In this document: in pieces, positions 48,825 to 60,892 of the stretch
Numbering within the stretch: position 1 is the first letter of the stretch
Layout of the letters: each line of letters begins with the position of its first letter
NCBI GenBank assembly: GCA_031835245.1
Contig: JAVKOQ010000281.1
Coordinates: 1-64,000, forward strand
DNA: 64,000 bases
Direction: 5' to 3'
Source of the DNA: Balamuthia mandrillaris
Lineage: Eukaryota; Discosea; Longamoebia; Balamuthiidae
Translations under genes and position numbers: made by a program
Notes under the pieces: generated by a model
The model's input: the letters and a program-made list of their open reading frames with translations, nothing else
Told to the model about the DNA's origin: nothing
Databases searched by the model: none

Positions 48825-49240
48825 GTATATATAAAGTACTCTTCCTTGTTTTGTTTGTTTGTTTGTTAGTTGGTTTTGGTTATCATTCCTTTGTCGCATA
48901 AAGTCACTCATGCTTTTGATCCTCTTTTTCACTTGTGGAAGGTCAAGGTCAAGCCCAAGGCCAAGAGGAAGGGGAGGGTGAGGGCGAATGAGTGATGGCC
49001 CAACAAAGACACCAGGTAGAGGGACAGCAGGACCAAGAAGGACAGGTGCTACAACAATTTACTCTTGAACCAACAGTTAACGTGGGGTCGGGTGGAACCA
49101 CTCAGCGACGAATTCGTTGGTTGGATTGGCTCCGGTCCGAGTGGTAGGGAGCAAGGAGACCAGAAAGAATCAAAGGATATTCTCAAAAAATATATAAAGG
49201 GTGCTGCCATACGATATTGTTTTTTATTTTGAGGTAATAT
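48825..49240. other. Intergenic/remnant region with a 50-codon open frame
   Basis: Downstream of the protease remnant. An open frame at 48995-49147 (MAQQRHQVEGQQDQEGQVLQ ... WLDWLRSEW) could be a small protein or decayed sequence, and I cannot assign it. ATATATAAAG-like AT-rich strings occur at 48827 and 49189. No RNA gene is seen. Confidence 0.35.
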
Positions 49241-50393
49241 TCACTTGGTAACGAGTGCTATCAAGGAGAGGTTGGTCCATTTCGGGCGAGCAAACTCAGA
49301 GCCTTCCTCCGTGAGGAGGTCCTTCAGCACTTGCACCGCCTCTTCCCTCTGCTCCGGCGCGTAGCAGCTCTTGACTACGTGATTGTCCATCATAAAGCCA
49401 ATGGTGAGATCGTTGATTGGGACTCCTTTCCAGTCGGCCTCGAAGGTGGTAACGCTGTCGACCTGCTGGAAGCCAGCTTCTTCCAAGTGGTTTCGCAGCG
49501 TTTCTCCTTCGGCCAGCTTGTAGACCATGGCGGCCATGGAATGAGAAGTTGCTGCTGCCTCTTCTCCTTGGCTGGAAGAAGCGGGAAGAAAGCGTTCGCG
49601 AAGACGTTTCGTCAGTTGTTCCGTCAGGCTGAGAGTTGCCACCTGCTTCCAGACAACTATGGCTGCTCGTCCACCTTTGCGAAGAACTCGGTGCATTTCG
49701 CTGTTGTTGATGAGGTGAGCAATAGAAGAAGCACGAAGAAGAAGAACAAGAAGAAGAACAAGAAGAACAAGAAGAAGCAACACAAGAATAATACAAGGAA
49801 AGGATACCGGAAAGCCTTGAGGGGGTCAGGGAAGAACATAGCCCCAAACACGCAGCCAATGGCATCCACACTATCATCCTCTATGGCGCTCAGGTCCTAC
49901 AAAGCCACGGGATTATTCAGAGAGGAGAATAAGGTGCATACACACAAATGAAACACACACAAAAAAAAAAGATCTTTGCTGGGAAAAAAAAAGAAAAAGT
50001 ATTATTTTTGCAAAAGCCAAGAAGACAAAAGGGAAAAACCTGAGCGTCCATCTTCAAACACTGCACGTGGTCCTGCAGGCCTTGCTGCTCCGCCTCGGCT
50101 TGGCAGGCAAAGACCATGGCCTCCGCAAAGTCCGACGCGATGACTTTGTGGGGCCTCCCCTTCTTCATCTCGTCCCCCCCGCAAAGCCTGTGCAGCTCTT
50201 TGGCGGCCTGGATGGCGAACGCTCCCGTGCCGCATGCTATGTCCAGCACCACCATCGCTTCCCTTCCTTCCTCTCCCACAAGGGAGCCCAAGTCCAGGAG
50301 GCGCAACGCTTCAGCAGAGTGGCGGATGGTCAGGTCCCCAGCCGTGGCATTGTACTGCTTGGCTCGCTTGTCCCATTCCTGTGCTTCTTGCAT
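49241..50393 (-). CDS. Class I SAM-dependent methyltransferase
   Basis: Exons 50393-50040, 49896-49808, 49700-49241 give 300 codons plus stop. A Rossmann methyltransferase fold is shown by motif I VVLDIACGTGAFAIQAA, an acidic/ASDFAEAM segment after beta2, and CLKMDAQDLSAIEDDSVDAI (motifs II/III). Then come FFPDPLKAFREMHRVLRKGG and AAIVVWK, the UbiE/COQ5-like post-motif pattern. The N-terminus WDKRAKQYNATAGDLT resembles small-molecule methyltransferases. No targeting peptide or membrane helix is seen and the substrate is unknown. Divergent from LSM1 (297 bp between starts). Confidence 0.85.
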
Positions 50394-50690
50394 TGTTGTT
50401 TTGTTTTGTTGCTTGCGTTTTGTTGGTGTTAAAGGTTTACGGAGGAAAAGTGGAATAAATGTTATAATGGGATCGGGATGTTTTCGGAGACATTTCGGAC
50501 ACTTTTTCGTAGAAAAAGCAGAGCGCTCGTGTCTGTCGACGCAAACGCTCCTATCCTCGCTCGTATCACGCATGGTAGTATCATATCTGTCTACATAATT
50601 CTCACATCCTCTCTCCTGTCTAACGAGAAGAAAGTTTTGTAAAAGAAAAGAAAAACAAAAAGAGAGAAAGAATTTTTTTTTGGGAGTTGA

Positions 50691-51474
50691 ATGCTGGAGT
50701 ACGAGTCCGAGTTGACGTACCTGCCTGGTACGGCCAGCCTTGTAGATGATGTCGACAGTGCGTATTTCTGCTTCTCCATCTTCTTCCACTTCTCCATTCT
50801 GTTTGTTCATTCGAAACGCATAAAAATCAGAAAGAATTTTGGTAGTGTTGCAAGATGGAAGAAACTTGATTGGCATTCTTCGTTCGTTTGATCAATACGG
50901 TTCGTTCGTCACAAACACAAACAGCGCGTTCTTCCTTCTCGTTTCTCACTCACTTTGTGCCACCCGTTTACAGCGAACCTGGTGCTGGAGCACACCACCG
51001 AAAGAATCTTTGTGGGTGACGCCTACGGCGAGAAGTATTTGGGCCTCTTTTTGGTGCGAGGAGAGAACATTGTAGTGATGGGAGTGATGGTAAGTATTTT
51101 TTTAAAATTCTTTTCTCATTCTTGTCGCTTCTCTTTTTCTCTTTCGTCGTTTCTTTGTCTGTCTCTGTCTCTTTTCCTCTCTCTCCCTCTCTCTTCTGAC
51201 CACATCCGTTGCTTTCTTTCTCACTTCCTCTCTTTCTCTCTTTCTCTCTTTCTCTCTTTCTCTCTTTCTCTTTCGTCGTTTCTCTCTCTCTCTCTTCTGA
51301 CCACGTTCGTTGCTTTCACAGGAGACAGAGAGAGAGGCAAGGTCGTTGGCACCACTGCGAAAGGTGCCGTTGAATCAGATAGAGGCAGCACAAAAGGCAC
51401 AACGCGAACAGAAAGAAGCCCAAGACGAGCTCAAACGAAGGATCAACCAAGACATGTGGAACGTAGAGATGTAG
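50691..51474 (+). CDS. LSM1: U6 snRNA-associated Sm-like protein LSM1
   Basis: LSM1 defines the cytoplasmic LSM1-7 ring that binds deadenylated mRNA 3' ends with PAT1 and promotes decapping in P-bodies. Exons 50691-50757, 50831-50899, 50974-51089, 51322-51474 give 134 codons plus stop (human 133). Seen: LPGTASLVDDVDKRILVVLQ, DGRNLIGILRSFDQYANLVL (Sm1 motif), EHTTERIFVGDAYGEKYLGL and FLVRGENIVVMGVM (Sm2 motif). A charged helical C-terminus typical of LSM1 follows. The third intron has a CT-rich repeated stretch (TTTCTCTC). Confidence 0.95.
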
Positions 51475-51610
51475 CATACATTCTAATAACATTTTATCAT
51501 ATATCACTTTTCTTTCCGTCTTTTTTTTTTCGCTTCTTCCTGCACAAGAAGGAAGGAGAAGAGAAAGAAGAAGAGGAGAAGGAAAGCAGAAGCTACGAAA
51601 CAAACGAGCT

Positions 51611-54600
51611 TTAAGCAGAGTAGACGGAAATGATGGAATCGGTGGCGCCGGCTGCTAACAATGTCTCGTAGGGGTGGAAGGCGAGGCAGGAAATGGGACC
51701 GATCCTTTGGCCCAAGAAGCCTTCGTGATACTTGATCTCGTGAAGAAGGCTTCCGTTCATATCCAAGATTTGAATCTTTTGTTCGTTCGATCCACTGAAG
51801 CAAAAACAAACAGTGAGAGAAATGAAGAGTGAGAAAAAAAAAAAAGAAAGAAAACGATATGAGAGAAAAAAACAACAAGAAAGAATAGAAGAGAAAGAAT
51901 ACCAAGCAATTACTGGAGCAAATGGGTGCACCTGTTTCAACAAGAGAAGGCGTGTTAGCTTTTTGTCTTTGGTTTTATGGGAGGAAGAAGGAAAGCAGTA
52001 CCGAGAAGGAGCTCATGTAAGCAAGCTCAGCAGTAATTGTTTTGTAGGAAGTGGGCTTTCTTGTATCCCAAAACTTGATCTCGCCTGCTGTTGATCCTGA
52101 TAATATCTGCTCATTTCTCGTTAAAAATCAAGAAGGCGAAGGAGAAGAAGATCAGAACAACAAGATCAAGAAGAAGAAAACCAAATACCTGATTCTCAAC
52201 ATAAGTAATAGCAGTATTGACAACCCACTTCTTGTGCTCATGGAAGGAGGCAATGAGGCTGGACCTGGAGCCCTGGCTCATCCGGCAGTCAAAGAGCTTG
52301 ACAGCGCCGTCGCCAAAGCCAGCCACCAGCACGTGTCCGGCGCCGCCGTGGCTCGCCATGCTCGTCACGCAGGTATCCCCATTGGTGGCAAAGCTATGTG
52401 TTGCTAGCTCTCGCTCCACGTCCCATACGTGTATTATGCCCACATCGCCTGATGTTAACTGTTTTTGTTTGCAACAGAGAAACATTGAAAACAAGAAAGA
52501 GAGTAAAATAAGAATGAGATTATGCGATTATAATAATAGAATAGAGCGACGTACCAGTGCTCCTTGTTGCTGTCTCCACTCGATGATCATGCCAGCACCG
52601 TTGTTGGAAGTGGAGGAAGCAAGTTCTGGAAGGGCCTTCCATGCAGTGACCAGCTCAACGGACTCAGCATCATCAAAGCCGCGCCACACACGCATCACGC
52701 CATCGTCAGTGGCCGTGAGAAGGATGGCATTGTCGTGCGGGTTGCATAGCTTCATATCAGTAATGCGAGAGCCTGCTGCGTTTGTATTGCTGAACCTGTG
52801 TTGTCTCTTTCCTCCGCTGACTGTCCAATCCCATACACTAATTTTTGTTAATTAGATAAAAGAGAGAGAGGGTGCAAAAGATAAGAGAGGGACACCAGGA
52901 TGTGAAGATGGAAGAGAACGGAATAAATAAAATGTACCTGATATCATCTTTGTTGTCAGAAACAATAACAAATGTTTCCAATGGGTGGAACATAACAAGA
53001 GAAGTCATTTCCGTCCGATTATCCATTATCGCTATTTGTTCTTCCATCCTTGGCACGATTCCTCCTAAATACAATCAACAACATTAAACATCCCTCTTTC
53101 CATCTCTGCTTCAATGCTTGTCGTTCTCTCCTTCCTTTCTCTCTCTCTCTCTCTTTTCCTTGGAAGAAGAACGTACTTTCTCTGGACAATTTAGCTCGTG
53201 AAAGTAATGCTTTATGCCGTTGATGCCGCCATAGTCGTCGAGAATAGGCTGGAGAGGTTATGTCCTCCCCGTCTGAGGAACGCAGACAAGGCTGTGAGAA
53301 GTACTGACAAGACCACGCATAGAAGACCGATTCCAATTCAAGACCATGTTCTCCTGCGATAGAAGAAAGAGAAGAGGAAGACGAAGTGGAAGCCGCATCT
53401 CCTGCTCCTGATCCTACGGAAGAAGAGCCATTGGGAGAGGAAGACAAAGAAGAGGAAGCGCCATGGTCTGGAGGAGAAACGGAGGTTCCATCTCCGCTCT
53501 TTCGCTTGGAGCCTTGAGAGGCTGGTTTAGGAGAGGCGAGGCCCAGCAAGTTGGAGGTGGAGGGAGCGTAGCGGCGAATAAACCCAACATTGGAGACGGA
53601 GGCCGCTTTGGCTTTCAGTTGATGAGGCAGAGAGGAAGAGAAGGAAGGAGAAGAGGTTGTGGATTGGGGACTGGAGCCAGAGGCACCATCACCGTCTCCT
53701 ATAGTGATGGAGTTTGACATGACAGATGACGAAGCGGTAGAAGAGGAGGAGCTCAAGGAATTGGCCGTGCGCACTAGGTTGGCATCCAATTGATGATGGA
53801 CGGACTCCACGAGTACGCCAGCCAGCCGTGCAACCTCTGGGAAAGGGTCACTTTCGAGGGAGAGCACCATCTTCCAAAGACACCCATATACGCTGCTTTG
53901 CTGCTTTGAGAGTTGTCGTTGATGGCCTCGATGAAAAGAGCGTGTTCTGCTGCTGTCCGTTCCTTCACCACCGTGATGGTGGGAAGTTGGCGTTGATGAG
54001 GCAGTTGATGGATCCATTTCTTCGGAGCTGACGCTGCTGCTGGCTAAAGAAGAGTCGCTGTGTATATCAGAAGGACTCGTGCTAGCTGAGGTAGGAGCCG
54101 AAGAAGAGCTCCTTCGTCTAGAAGTGCTGGTGGCGATGTCCAAACGGGAGCCCTTCTTTTTCGGTGCTGTGATGCTTCCTATTATGATAGACGATTTCTT
54201 TCCCTTGCGACTACCTTTGGCAGCTGCTTTGGCCTCTGACTCTTGCAGCAGTTCTGCTTGTCTTCGCCGCACCAGCTCTTGCAAAATGTCCACCGCCACT
54301 TCCTTGCATTCCTCCTCGTAGATCTGAACGAGCCTAGAGAGCGTGATGACCAGCTCCTTACGAACCATGGCGCTAGCGTCGGCGGTTACCACGGGTAGTG
54401 TTACCACCAAGTTGAGCTCTATTTCGGCCTGTTCCTTGCCCGTTCCGCCCATGAATGTGCCCAACGCGTACACGGCCGCTGCTCTCACCTACCAAACAGT
54501 ACATTAGAAAAAGAAAACGTAAAAGGGAGAAGGAAGAAAGCCAAAAACAACTACAAAAGAAAATTAAGAGCGAAGCAGAAGGAAAGAGAGATAACCTCAG

Positions 54601-56813
54601 GGATAGGGTCAGTAAGCAAAGCACAAAGCCGCTTGTGAGCGTTTTCCTTGATGGCCACCCTTTTGGCTTCATCATACTGCTGCCAGAGCTTTCCCAAGCA
54701 AAGACACAACCAACGACGAAGGAGGGGATCAGCATCAGGAAGATGCGCTAGGCAGATGGGAATGAGATTGCCGCTCAGACAAGCACTTTGTCCTGGTCGG
54801 CAGTTATCTGTTATTACAGTCAAGACAAACGCAGCCATGGTGCGCAGCTCCGATGAAACGTTGCTTGCGTCCAACACACTGATGAAGTAGTTATGCCCGT
54901 TGTCCTTCACTAAATCGAGTTGGCACGACTAAAAAAAGGCCGTTTTAGGAAACAAAAAAAGTCGCAGGAACCCGACTCGAAAACAAACCTTGTCCAAAGC
55001 AAGAATTTTAGCCCATATGAAAACGAGCGTCTGCCGCAGTTCCACAGCCGGACTCTGCAATAACTTCAACACATACGGGAATATGCCCACCGAGAGAGCC
55101 AAGTTCACCGCCCAAGGCCCCGCGTCCAGGAACTTGCTAAGTAGCACGAGGGCTCGCAGGCGATGCGCCTGGCTGAGGAGCACTTGCAGGACAATGGGCA
55201 GCTGCTCGGGAGGTCGTTTCTTCTCTGAAGCGAATTCTAGCCACACCTCAAATGCCGTCAACTGCTCCGCGAAGAAAGGGTTCGGTTGAAATTCAGCGTT
55301 TGGGTCCTGCAACAACTTGGGCAGCTGAGACAGGCAGACGTCGGCGGCGAGGTCCCAGGCCTGCCACATGGGATGTTGATAGGTCGGTGGTAGCACTGGC
55401 CAGGAAGTTGGGTTGCAATTGGCGGACCTCATGATGCGCTCGGCAAGGAGAAAGTTTCTGAAGAGACTGGCCACCAATAGATCTTGACGAAAGAGTTTTT
55501 GGAAGAGGTCTATGGATAGAATGAGACGAAAGTACTGAGAGAGAGAGAGAGAGAGAGAGAGCATACCTCGAGGAAGAACGTTCCATGCGATTGTATCTGT
55601 TACAGCAGTAAAGATCCAATTGAGTTCTCCAAGAGGCGTTTTTCGGTCGTTCAAACGACCTGGCAGCTTATCCACCATCGCTGGTGTTACACCTTTAACA
55701 ATTGAATGAGAGCAAAACCTGGCATAAGACGAGGATCACAATAAATAATTGTCAATGCAATGTAAGCAAATAAGAAGCAATAGCAAGAAGAGGGAGAGAG
55801 AGAGAGAGAGAGAACCATTGAAGTGCGATTTTGATAGGTGTTGTCAAGCAAGCAGTGAAAACATCTTGAGGTAGCTCCGGATTCATTGGGAGGAGCTCGT
55901 CTGCTCCACAAGCAGCCAATAATATGTAGTCCTTGATCGCTAAGTTGGTTACTCCTCTCCGTTGCTAATGGACAAGGGTAAGACCATATGCGAAGTTTCT
56001 CTCTCTCTCTCTCTCTCCACATCTCTCTGCTCAAGAAAATGAAGATTTCGTCGAACCTGTTCGTGCTCTCTTTGTTCTGCGAATTGATTGAACCATTGCA
56101 GTATCAGACCCGCCGAAGAGCAATCAAAAATGTAAATGGAGGGGCTACCCATCCATGTTTGTAGCTCATAGATAGACAATGGAATGTATTGCGTGAAGTT
56201 CTGCTCTCACAGAGTTGGTAAGAACGAGCGAGAGAACGAGATGAAGGAAAGAAGAACCTTGTTGAAAACCCATAATTCTCCGTTTGAGGTAGGACGAGGA
56301 ACTCCGTGCCCATTGTAATGGAAAAGGACGCGCTCTTCTTTGGCATTGCGACGTAAAGATAAGCAAAGCTTCTTTACATCTTCGACGGTTGGATCCATGC
56401 ATTGCTTGTAGCGAGCCTACAAGCCAAAAAAAATATTTCAGAAATGTGGAAATTGGGTTGACGAGAGAGATCTTACCCGAGGCTGCCAACGTTCGTATTG
56501 TTGTTGCAATGTTTTGCCAATGAGGTCTAATGCTTTTTCTGAAGGCTGAGAGAAGGGATCTTTTACCACAAACAAACGAGTTAAACCAAATGTAAAGAGT
56601 AAGAAGAAGAAAGAGAAGAGAATGAAAGAATGTTATAAACCTATCCAGCATTCCAACCGGGCACAAGGGGAGGTCTTGATAACGTCCGGCGGGTCCACTC
56701 CAATGTTCAAGCACATGACCAGCGCTACGCTCACCGTTTTCATCTGAGAGAGAATAAAATTTATATATTTCACTTCCATTGAAATATTGAAATGTATACA
56801 AGAGATCATGAAG

Positions 56814-56856
<43 letters not shown>

Positions 56857-57156
56857 AGAGCATACCCTTTGCTTCATCCGCCATTTGGCGACTTTCTTCT
56901 TTTGTGAGGGATCAGGATTGGCATTACCCTTGAACCTCTCGTCCACAAAGTAGCAGGTCGCAAGCTGCACTCTTTTCTGGGCTGCTCCCGTTGTGGTTCC
57001 GCCGATAATACCGCTACCACTGCCTCCCTCCCCACCTTCTGACTCTGCTACAGCTGTTGCTGAGGAAGAAGAAGGTCCTCCTTGAAGGATCTGAAACGAT
57101 GACGACGACGATTCATCCTCTTTCTCCTTGTCTTTGTCTTGCTCATACTGCGACAT
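51611..57156 (-). CDS. RPTOR: RAPTOR/KOG1, TORC1 scaffold subunit
   Basis: RAPTOR recruits TOR substrates bearing TOS motifs and links TORC1 to lysosomal Rag GTPases. The start is the ATG at 57156 ([20 protein letters not shown]). The N-terminal caspase-like RNC domain holds [69 protein letters not shown] and [13 protein letters not shown] repeats follow ([73 protein letters not shown]). A long Ser-rich linker (about 53350-54250) precedes the conserved [12 protein letters not shown] and [15 protein letters not shown]. The C-terminal WD40 propeller includes [37 protein letters not shown] and [11 protein letters not shown] at the stop. More than ten introns, several with CT arrays. Confidence 0.95.
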
Positions 57157-57382
57157 CTTTTTTTTGACCCCCCGTCACAAATCAAAAAAAAATTCAATGT
57201 AAGAAGCCAGCTGATGCATAGAGAAACACAAACAACAAACAAAAGAGTAGTACCTTTTCAACGAATTCCTAGAGATTAAAAAAAACGTTTTGTTTGTTGT
57301 CCCGCCCCTCCCCCCCCTTTTCTTCTTCCTTTTCTTCTTCTCCTCTCTTCGCTGACTTCACTCCCCCAAAAATAGAATCCCC

Positions 57383-57519
57383 AAGATCGATCACAGCATC
57401 AATTTGATCTACAAGGGTTTTTTTGATTTATCATTCGTTGAGATAGATTTTCCTCCTGTGAAGATCGATCACGGTATCAATTTGATCTACAATGTTTTTT
57501 TTTGATTTATCATTCGTTG
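57383..57519. repeat. Tandem ~58-bp duplicated motif upstream of RAPTOR
   Basis: Two near-identical copies (57383-57440 and 57461-57519) of AAGATCGATCAC-(A/G)-G-(C/T)-ATCAATTTGATC, then TACAA, a T-run and GATTTATCATTCGTTG. They are separated by 20 bp. Each contains a palindromic GATCGATC and an inverted ATCAATTTGAT. They lie 227-363 bp upstream of the RAPTOR start codon and downstream of the FYVE-EI24 stop, so they could be promoter elements or a local duplication. Confidence 0.8.
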
Positions 57520-57564
57520 GCTAAACAAAAAAAAAAAGAAACTGTCACACATCTCCTTTTTCTC

Positions 57565-57988
57565 TTAGTGTCGATCGATGGCGTGGGCAGGGATGGCCGC
57601 GGCAGCGATCATCCTGCGCGTCGGCGGGGAGGAGGAGAAGTAGGCCTTCAGCAGGTTGATCACCGGGTAGAGGATGGAGCTGTCCAGGTAGTAGGACATG
57701 GGCACTCGGTACCAGGATGGCTGTTCGGTGGGCATGCCGTACATCGCAATGGGTATAAACTATTTTGTTGTGTGATTAAATGAAAGAAAGAGGCGACAAA
57801 GAGGCGACAAGAGAAAGAGAGAAAGAAAGAGAGAAAGAGAGAGAAAGAGAGAAAGAAAGAAGAGAAAAACAAACGAACCACAGGGAACAGCAAGGAAATG
57901 AGCGCATAACTTGTGATGTAATCAAAGAAGAAAGATATCAACGTCATCGGTGCTCCTTTTTTTTTGTTGACTCAATATGAGTAAAACT

Positions 57989-58030
<42 letters not shown>

Positions 58031-60624
58031 CAAAGCCTATAAAGTAAAGCCAACGCGTTTCGAAATATTTAAGTTTTCGGGTCAAGCCCCAAGCCCTGTA
58101 GTTCCATTTGTACTCGAAGCAATACGCGGAGTAGAGCCAGCAAAGGCTCAAGAAATATACAGGCGCCCCGACTAAAGTTACGTTTAAAATGACAGAACAA
58201 AGAATGAATTAGAAAACAAAAAAGAAAGAAAGAAAGAAACGACAAAACCAAAAGGAATGAGATAGCATCCAAAGCTAAGCCCGAAAAAGGCTGTAAATAT
58301 CAAGTTTCGGTACAAAGCTTCTCCCACGAGGGCACCAAAACTGATCAAACATAAAAAATAACGTTACAAGAGAGTAGAATAGACAAAGAAGCACGAATGT
58401 GAAGAGAGACGAGAAAGAGACCAACCTCTTTTTATCCTGCTTTTCCTTGCGTTTGCGTCTCCACTCACTGAACCTCTCTTTGCCATGTGGCTTATTTTCG
58501 TACTTTCGTCGATACACATAGAGACAGTAGGAGCTGTTGGCGATCCTTTCGTACCAATGCGCGTTCAGCACTATCGATAACAAATAAACAGGAAGCAACC
58601 ACAACATCTTTGAATGGCGGTCAAAAAAAAAAAAAAAAAAAGAGGCAGTTAATTTCGGCAAGAAAGAAAAAAAGAAGCGAAGAATGAAAGAGAAGATAAA
58701 ATTATGAAAGATAGAGAAGATAAGAGGTACATACCCAAAAGCAAGCGCTCAAGAAATATTCTACAGAGATTACAAATATTTTGCCAGGATTGTTGTAGGT
58801 TCGCCAGTGAAGCATAGAGTGGATATGAGGTTGTAGAAGATAGGTATAGAGAAGATAACTGCCCAACAGCAGCACACCGTTGAGAAATATACAGTCGGTG
58901 CCCAAACGTTTGATGGTCTTGGAGCGTTGGTAAGAGACTTTGATGTTCCACAGCCTCAAAGAATCCCTCAGCCCAGAAAATAAGGAGTAGACCAATTCTG
59001 AATCACGTATGTAAGTTCAAAAAGAAAAGCACCAAGAGAGATGAACAAGAATCAAAATGTAGAGGAAGTACCTTGAAAAGCTACCCAGGCAATGCCGAGG
59101 TATAATACAAACAAGTCTTTCCAAAGTGCTGGTTTGTTGACAGGGGGAACCGTTTGCTGTGGCGCCACAGCCTGCTGAACATTGCCCCGAACAGTTTGGG
59201 TTGTCGCTGTGGTTGTTTCATCTCCCTCCAAGATTTCCTCGATACTGAAGTCTTCTTCGTCAGCAGTGAGGCTTCCGTGTTCTTCCTCTATTTCTTGCTC
59301 TACTCTGGGGCTGTGACTCTCCACTTGAGGTTCTGGAGGCGCGATGTCTTCCTGCTCTTCCTCTAACTCTTCTTGTTCAGACTCTGTTGGTAGCGCTAGT
59401 TTGGGGGGAATAGTGGTGCTTTCCTCCTCCCTGATTTGTGCTTCCTGTTCTTTTTCCTCATCTTCCTCCGTTTTCTCCTCTTCTTGAGGCCTCTGTTCTA
59501 TTTGGTTCCTGCTCTCTTCATCTTTCTGCATTTCATCAATTTTTCCTACTGTGTGCTCCTGCGATGCTTCACCCTCTTGCGTTTCTTCCTTATGTTCCTC
59601 CACCATTTCTTCTGCGTCTTTAATCTCTTTGTCGTGTTGTTTTGCACCGTCTTTCTCTGAGATCTCAGAGGAGATTTCGTCTGCTGGTTGAGTTTCCGTC
59701 TTTGCTGTACATTCAGTAGATTCCGCTTCGTCTTTCGTATCCTTTTCTTCATTTGTCGGCGCGGCGGATACCGTGCGGTCCTCGCCAGGAATTACTTCCT
59801 TCTTTTCACTCGATTGTTCTATTGGGTCGGATGTAACGTTTGAGTCTTCCCTCGTTTGTAGGTCATCCTTCTTCACTTCTTCCTTCTTCTTTTCATCGTC
59901 GTCCTTCTTTGGGTGTTCTTCTTCTCCTTCTTTCTGCTCTATCTCCTGCTTTGTAGGTTGTTTTTGCTCTTCTTTCTCTTGCTTCTTTGCTTTCTCTCTC
60001 TCCAGCTCTTGCGAGGACCAAGTGGAGAACGGCGAATATGCAGCCGTAGGAGGCGTCTTGGAAAGCCATTTGGCCTTGGGCTCATCGCCGTAGTTCAGGA
60101 TCAGTTCCTGAGGCGGAGAGCCGTCAAACGAACTCGGCGGCAGCGAAGTGGATACCCCCATTCCTGCAAAACCGCCACCTCCGCCACTGCCGCTGCCAAC
60201 CCCACCGCCAGAGCGCATCCGGTTAATGTCCAGGGCAATGGTCTTTCTTCTTTCCTTCAGGGAGGCGGCGCTGGGGGGAAGGGCGGTTGTGTCCAAGGAA
60301 GATGTATTGCCCTTGGCTTTGGCCTTGGCTTTGCACGGTGGGCAAGCTCTGGTCTTGCTGTCTCTGTTGGGAAGCGAAGTGAATGGAGCGCAACTTCCAC
60401 AAAACACTCCTACATAGGTTTCAGTCCAACAAGAAAACGAAGCAAAGAGAAGAGTTTAACAAAACACCAAAGAGGATACTGGGAAAAAGAAAATCAAAAG
60501 GAGGAGCCAATATAGTTTTACACACCTCCACAAAGTCGGCAATGGTGCTTGTCGGGTTGGAAAGAAGCAAGAAGAACAAGAGGCAAGAATGTCAGGTGAG
60601 GTGGATGTTTCCAAATCAAAAACA

Positions 60625-60672
<48 letters not shown>

Positions 60673-60892
60673 ACCTTTCTATTCCACATAGAAAAGGCGA
60701 CACTACAATGTTGGCATTTTGGCCCGTCCACCCTTTTGTTCACAAAATCAAGGCCCGATTTTTTTCAACGTTAGCCAGAAAGAATCCCCCCCAAAAAAAA
60801 AGCATCAAGTGGGAGGGGATAAAAAACAAATACCATTTTACTTCAGGCAACTCATTTTGGCCTGAAGAAAGGAGATTCTTTAGGCCGCTCAT
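57565..60892 (-). CDS. FYVE zinc finger fused to EI24-like membrane protein
   Basis: The first exons are 60892-60834, 60732-60675, 60547-60526 (22 nt) and 60409-59072; coding continues from 58997 down to the stop at 57565. The spliced N-terminus carries a FYVE-type finger: VKWVDGPKCQHCSVAF, MWNRKHHCRLCGGVFCGSC, ACPPCKAK. FYVE domains bind PI3P on endosomes and autophagosomes. Next is ~370 residues of Ser/Gly- then Glu/Lys-rich disordered linker. Then a multi-pass domain begins LFVLYLGIAWVAFQELVYS and continues FSGLRDSLRLWNIKVSYQRS, LLPVYLLSIVLNAHWYERIA, FFGLSFGCYLIPF, LYSAYCFEYKWNYRAWGLT, FETRWLYFIGFGAPMTLISF and ALISLLFPVFIP, as in EI24/EPG-4, an ER protein needed for autophagy. The junction intron (59071-58998) joins in frame (phase 1 to 1). 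I know of no standard EI24 with a FYVE domain. Confidence 0.85.
60526..60547 (-). other. 22-nt microexon encoding the FYVE core HHCRLCG
   Basis: The exon is flanked by AG (acceptor) and GT (donor) on the minus strand and carries seven codons plus one base. It supplies the R(K)HHCRxCG signature of the PI3P pocket. Joined to its neighbours the phases are 0 and 1, and the result is a complete FYVE motif; skipping it would remove the signature and break the frame. Confidence 0.85.
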
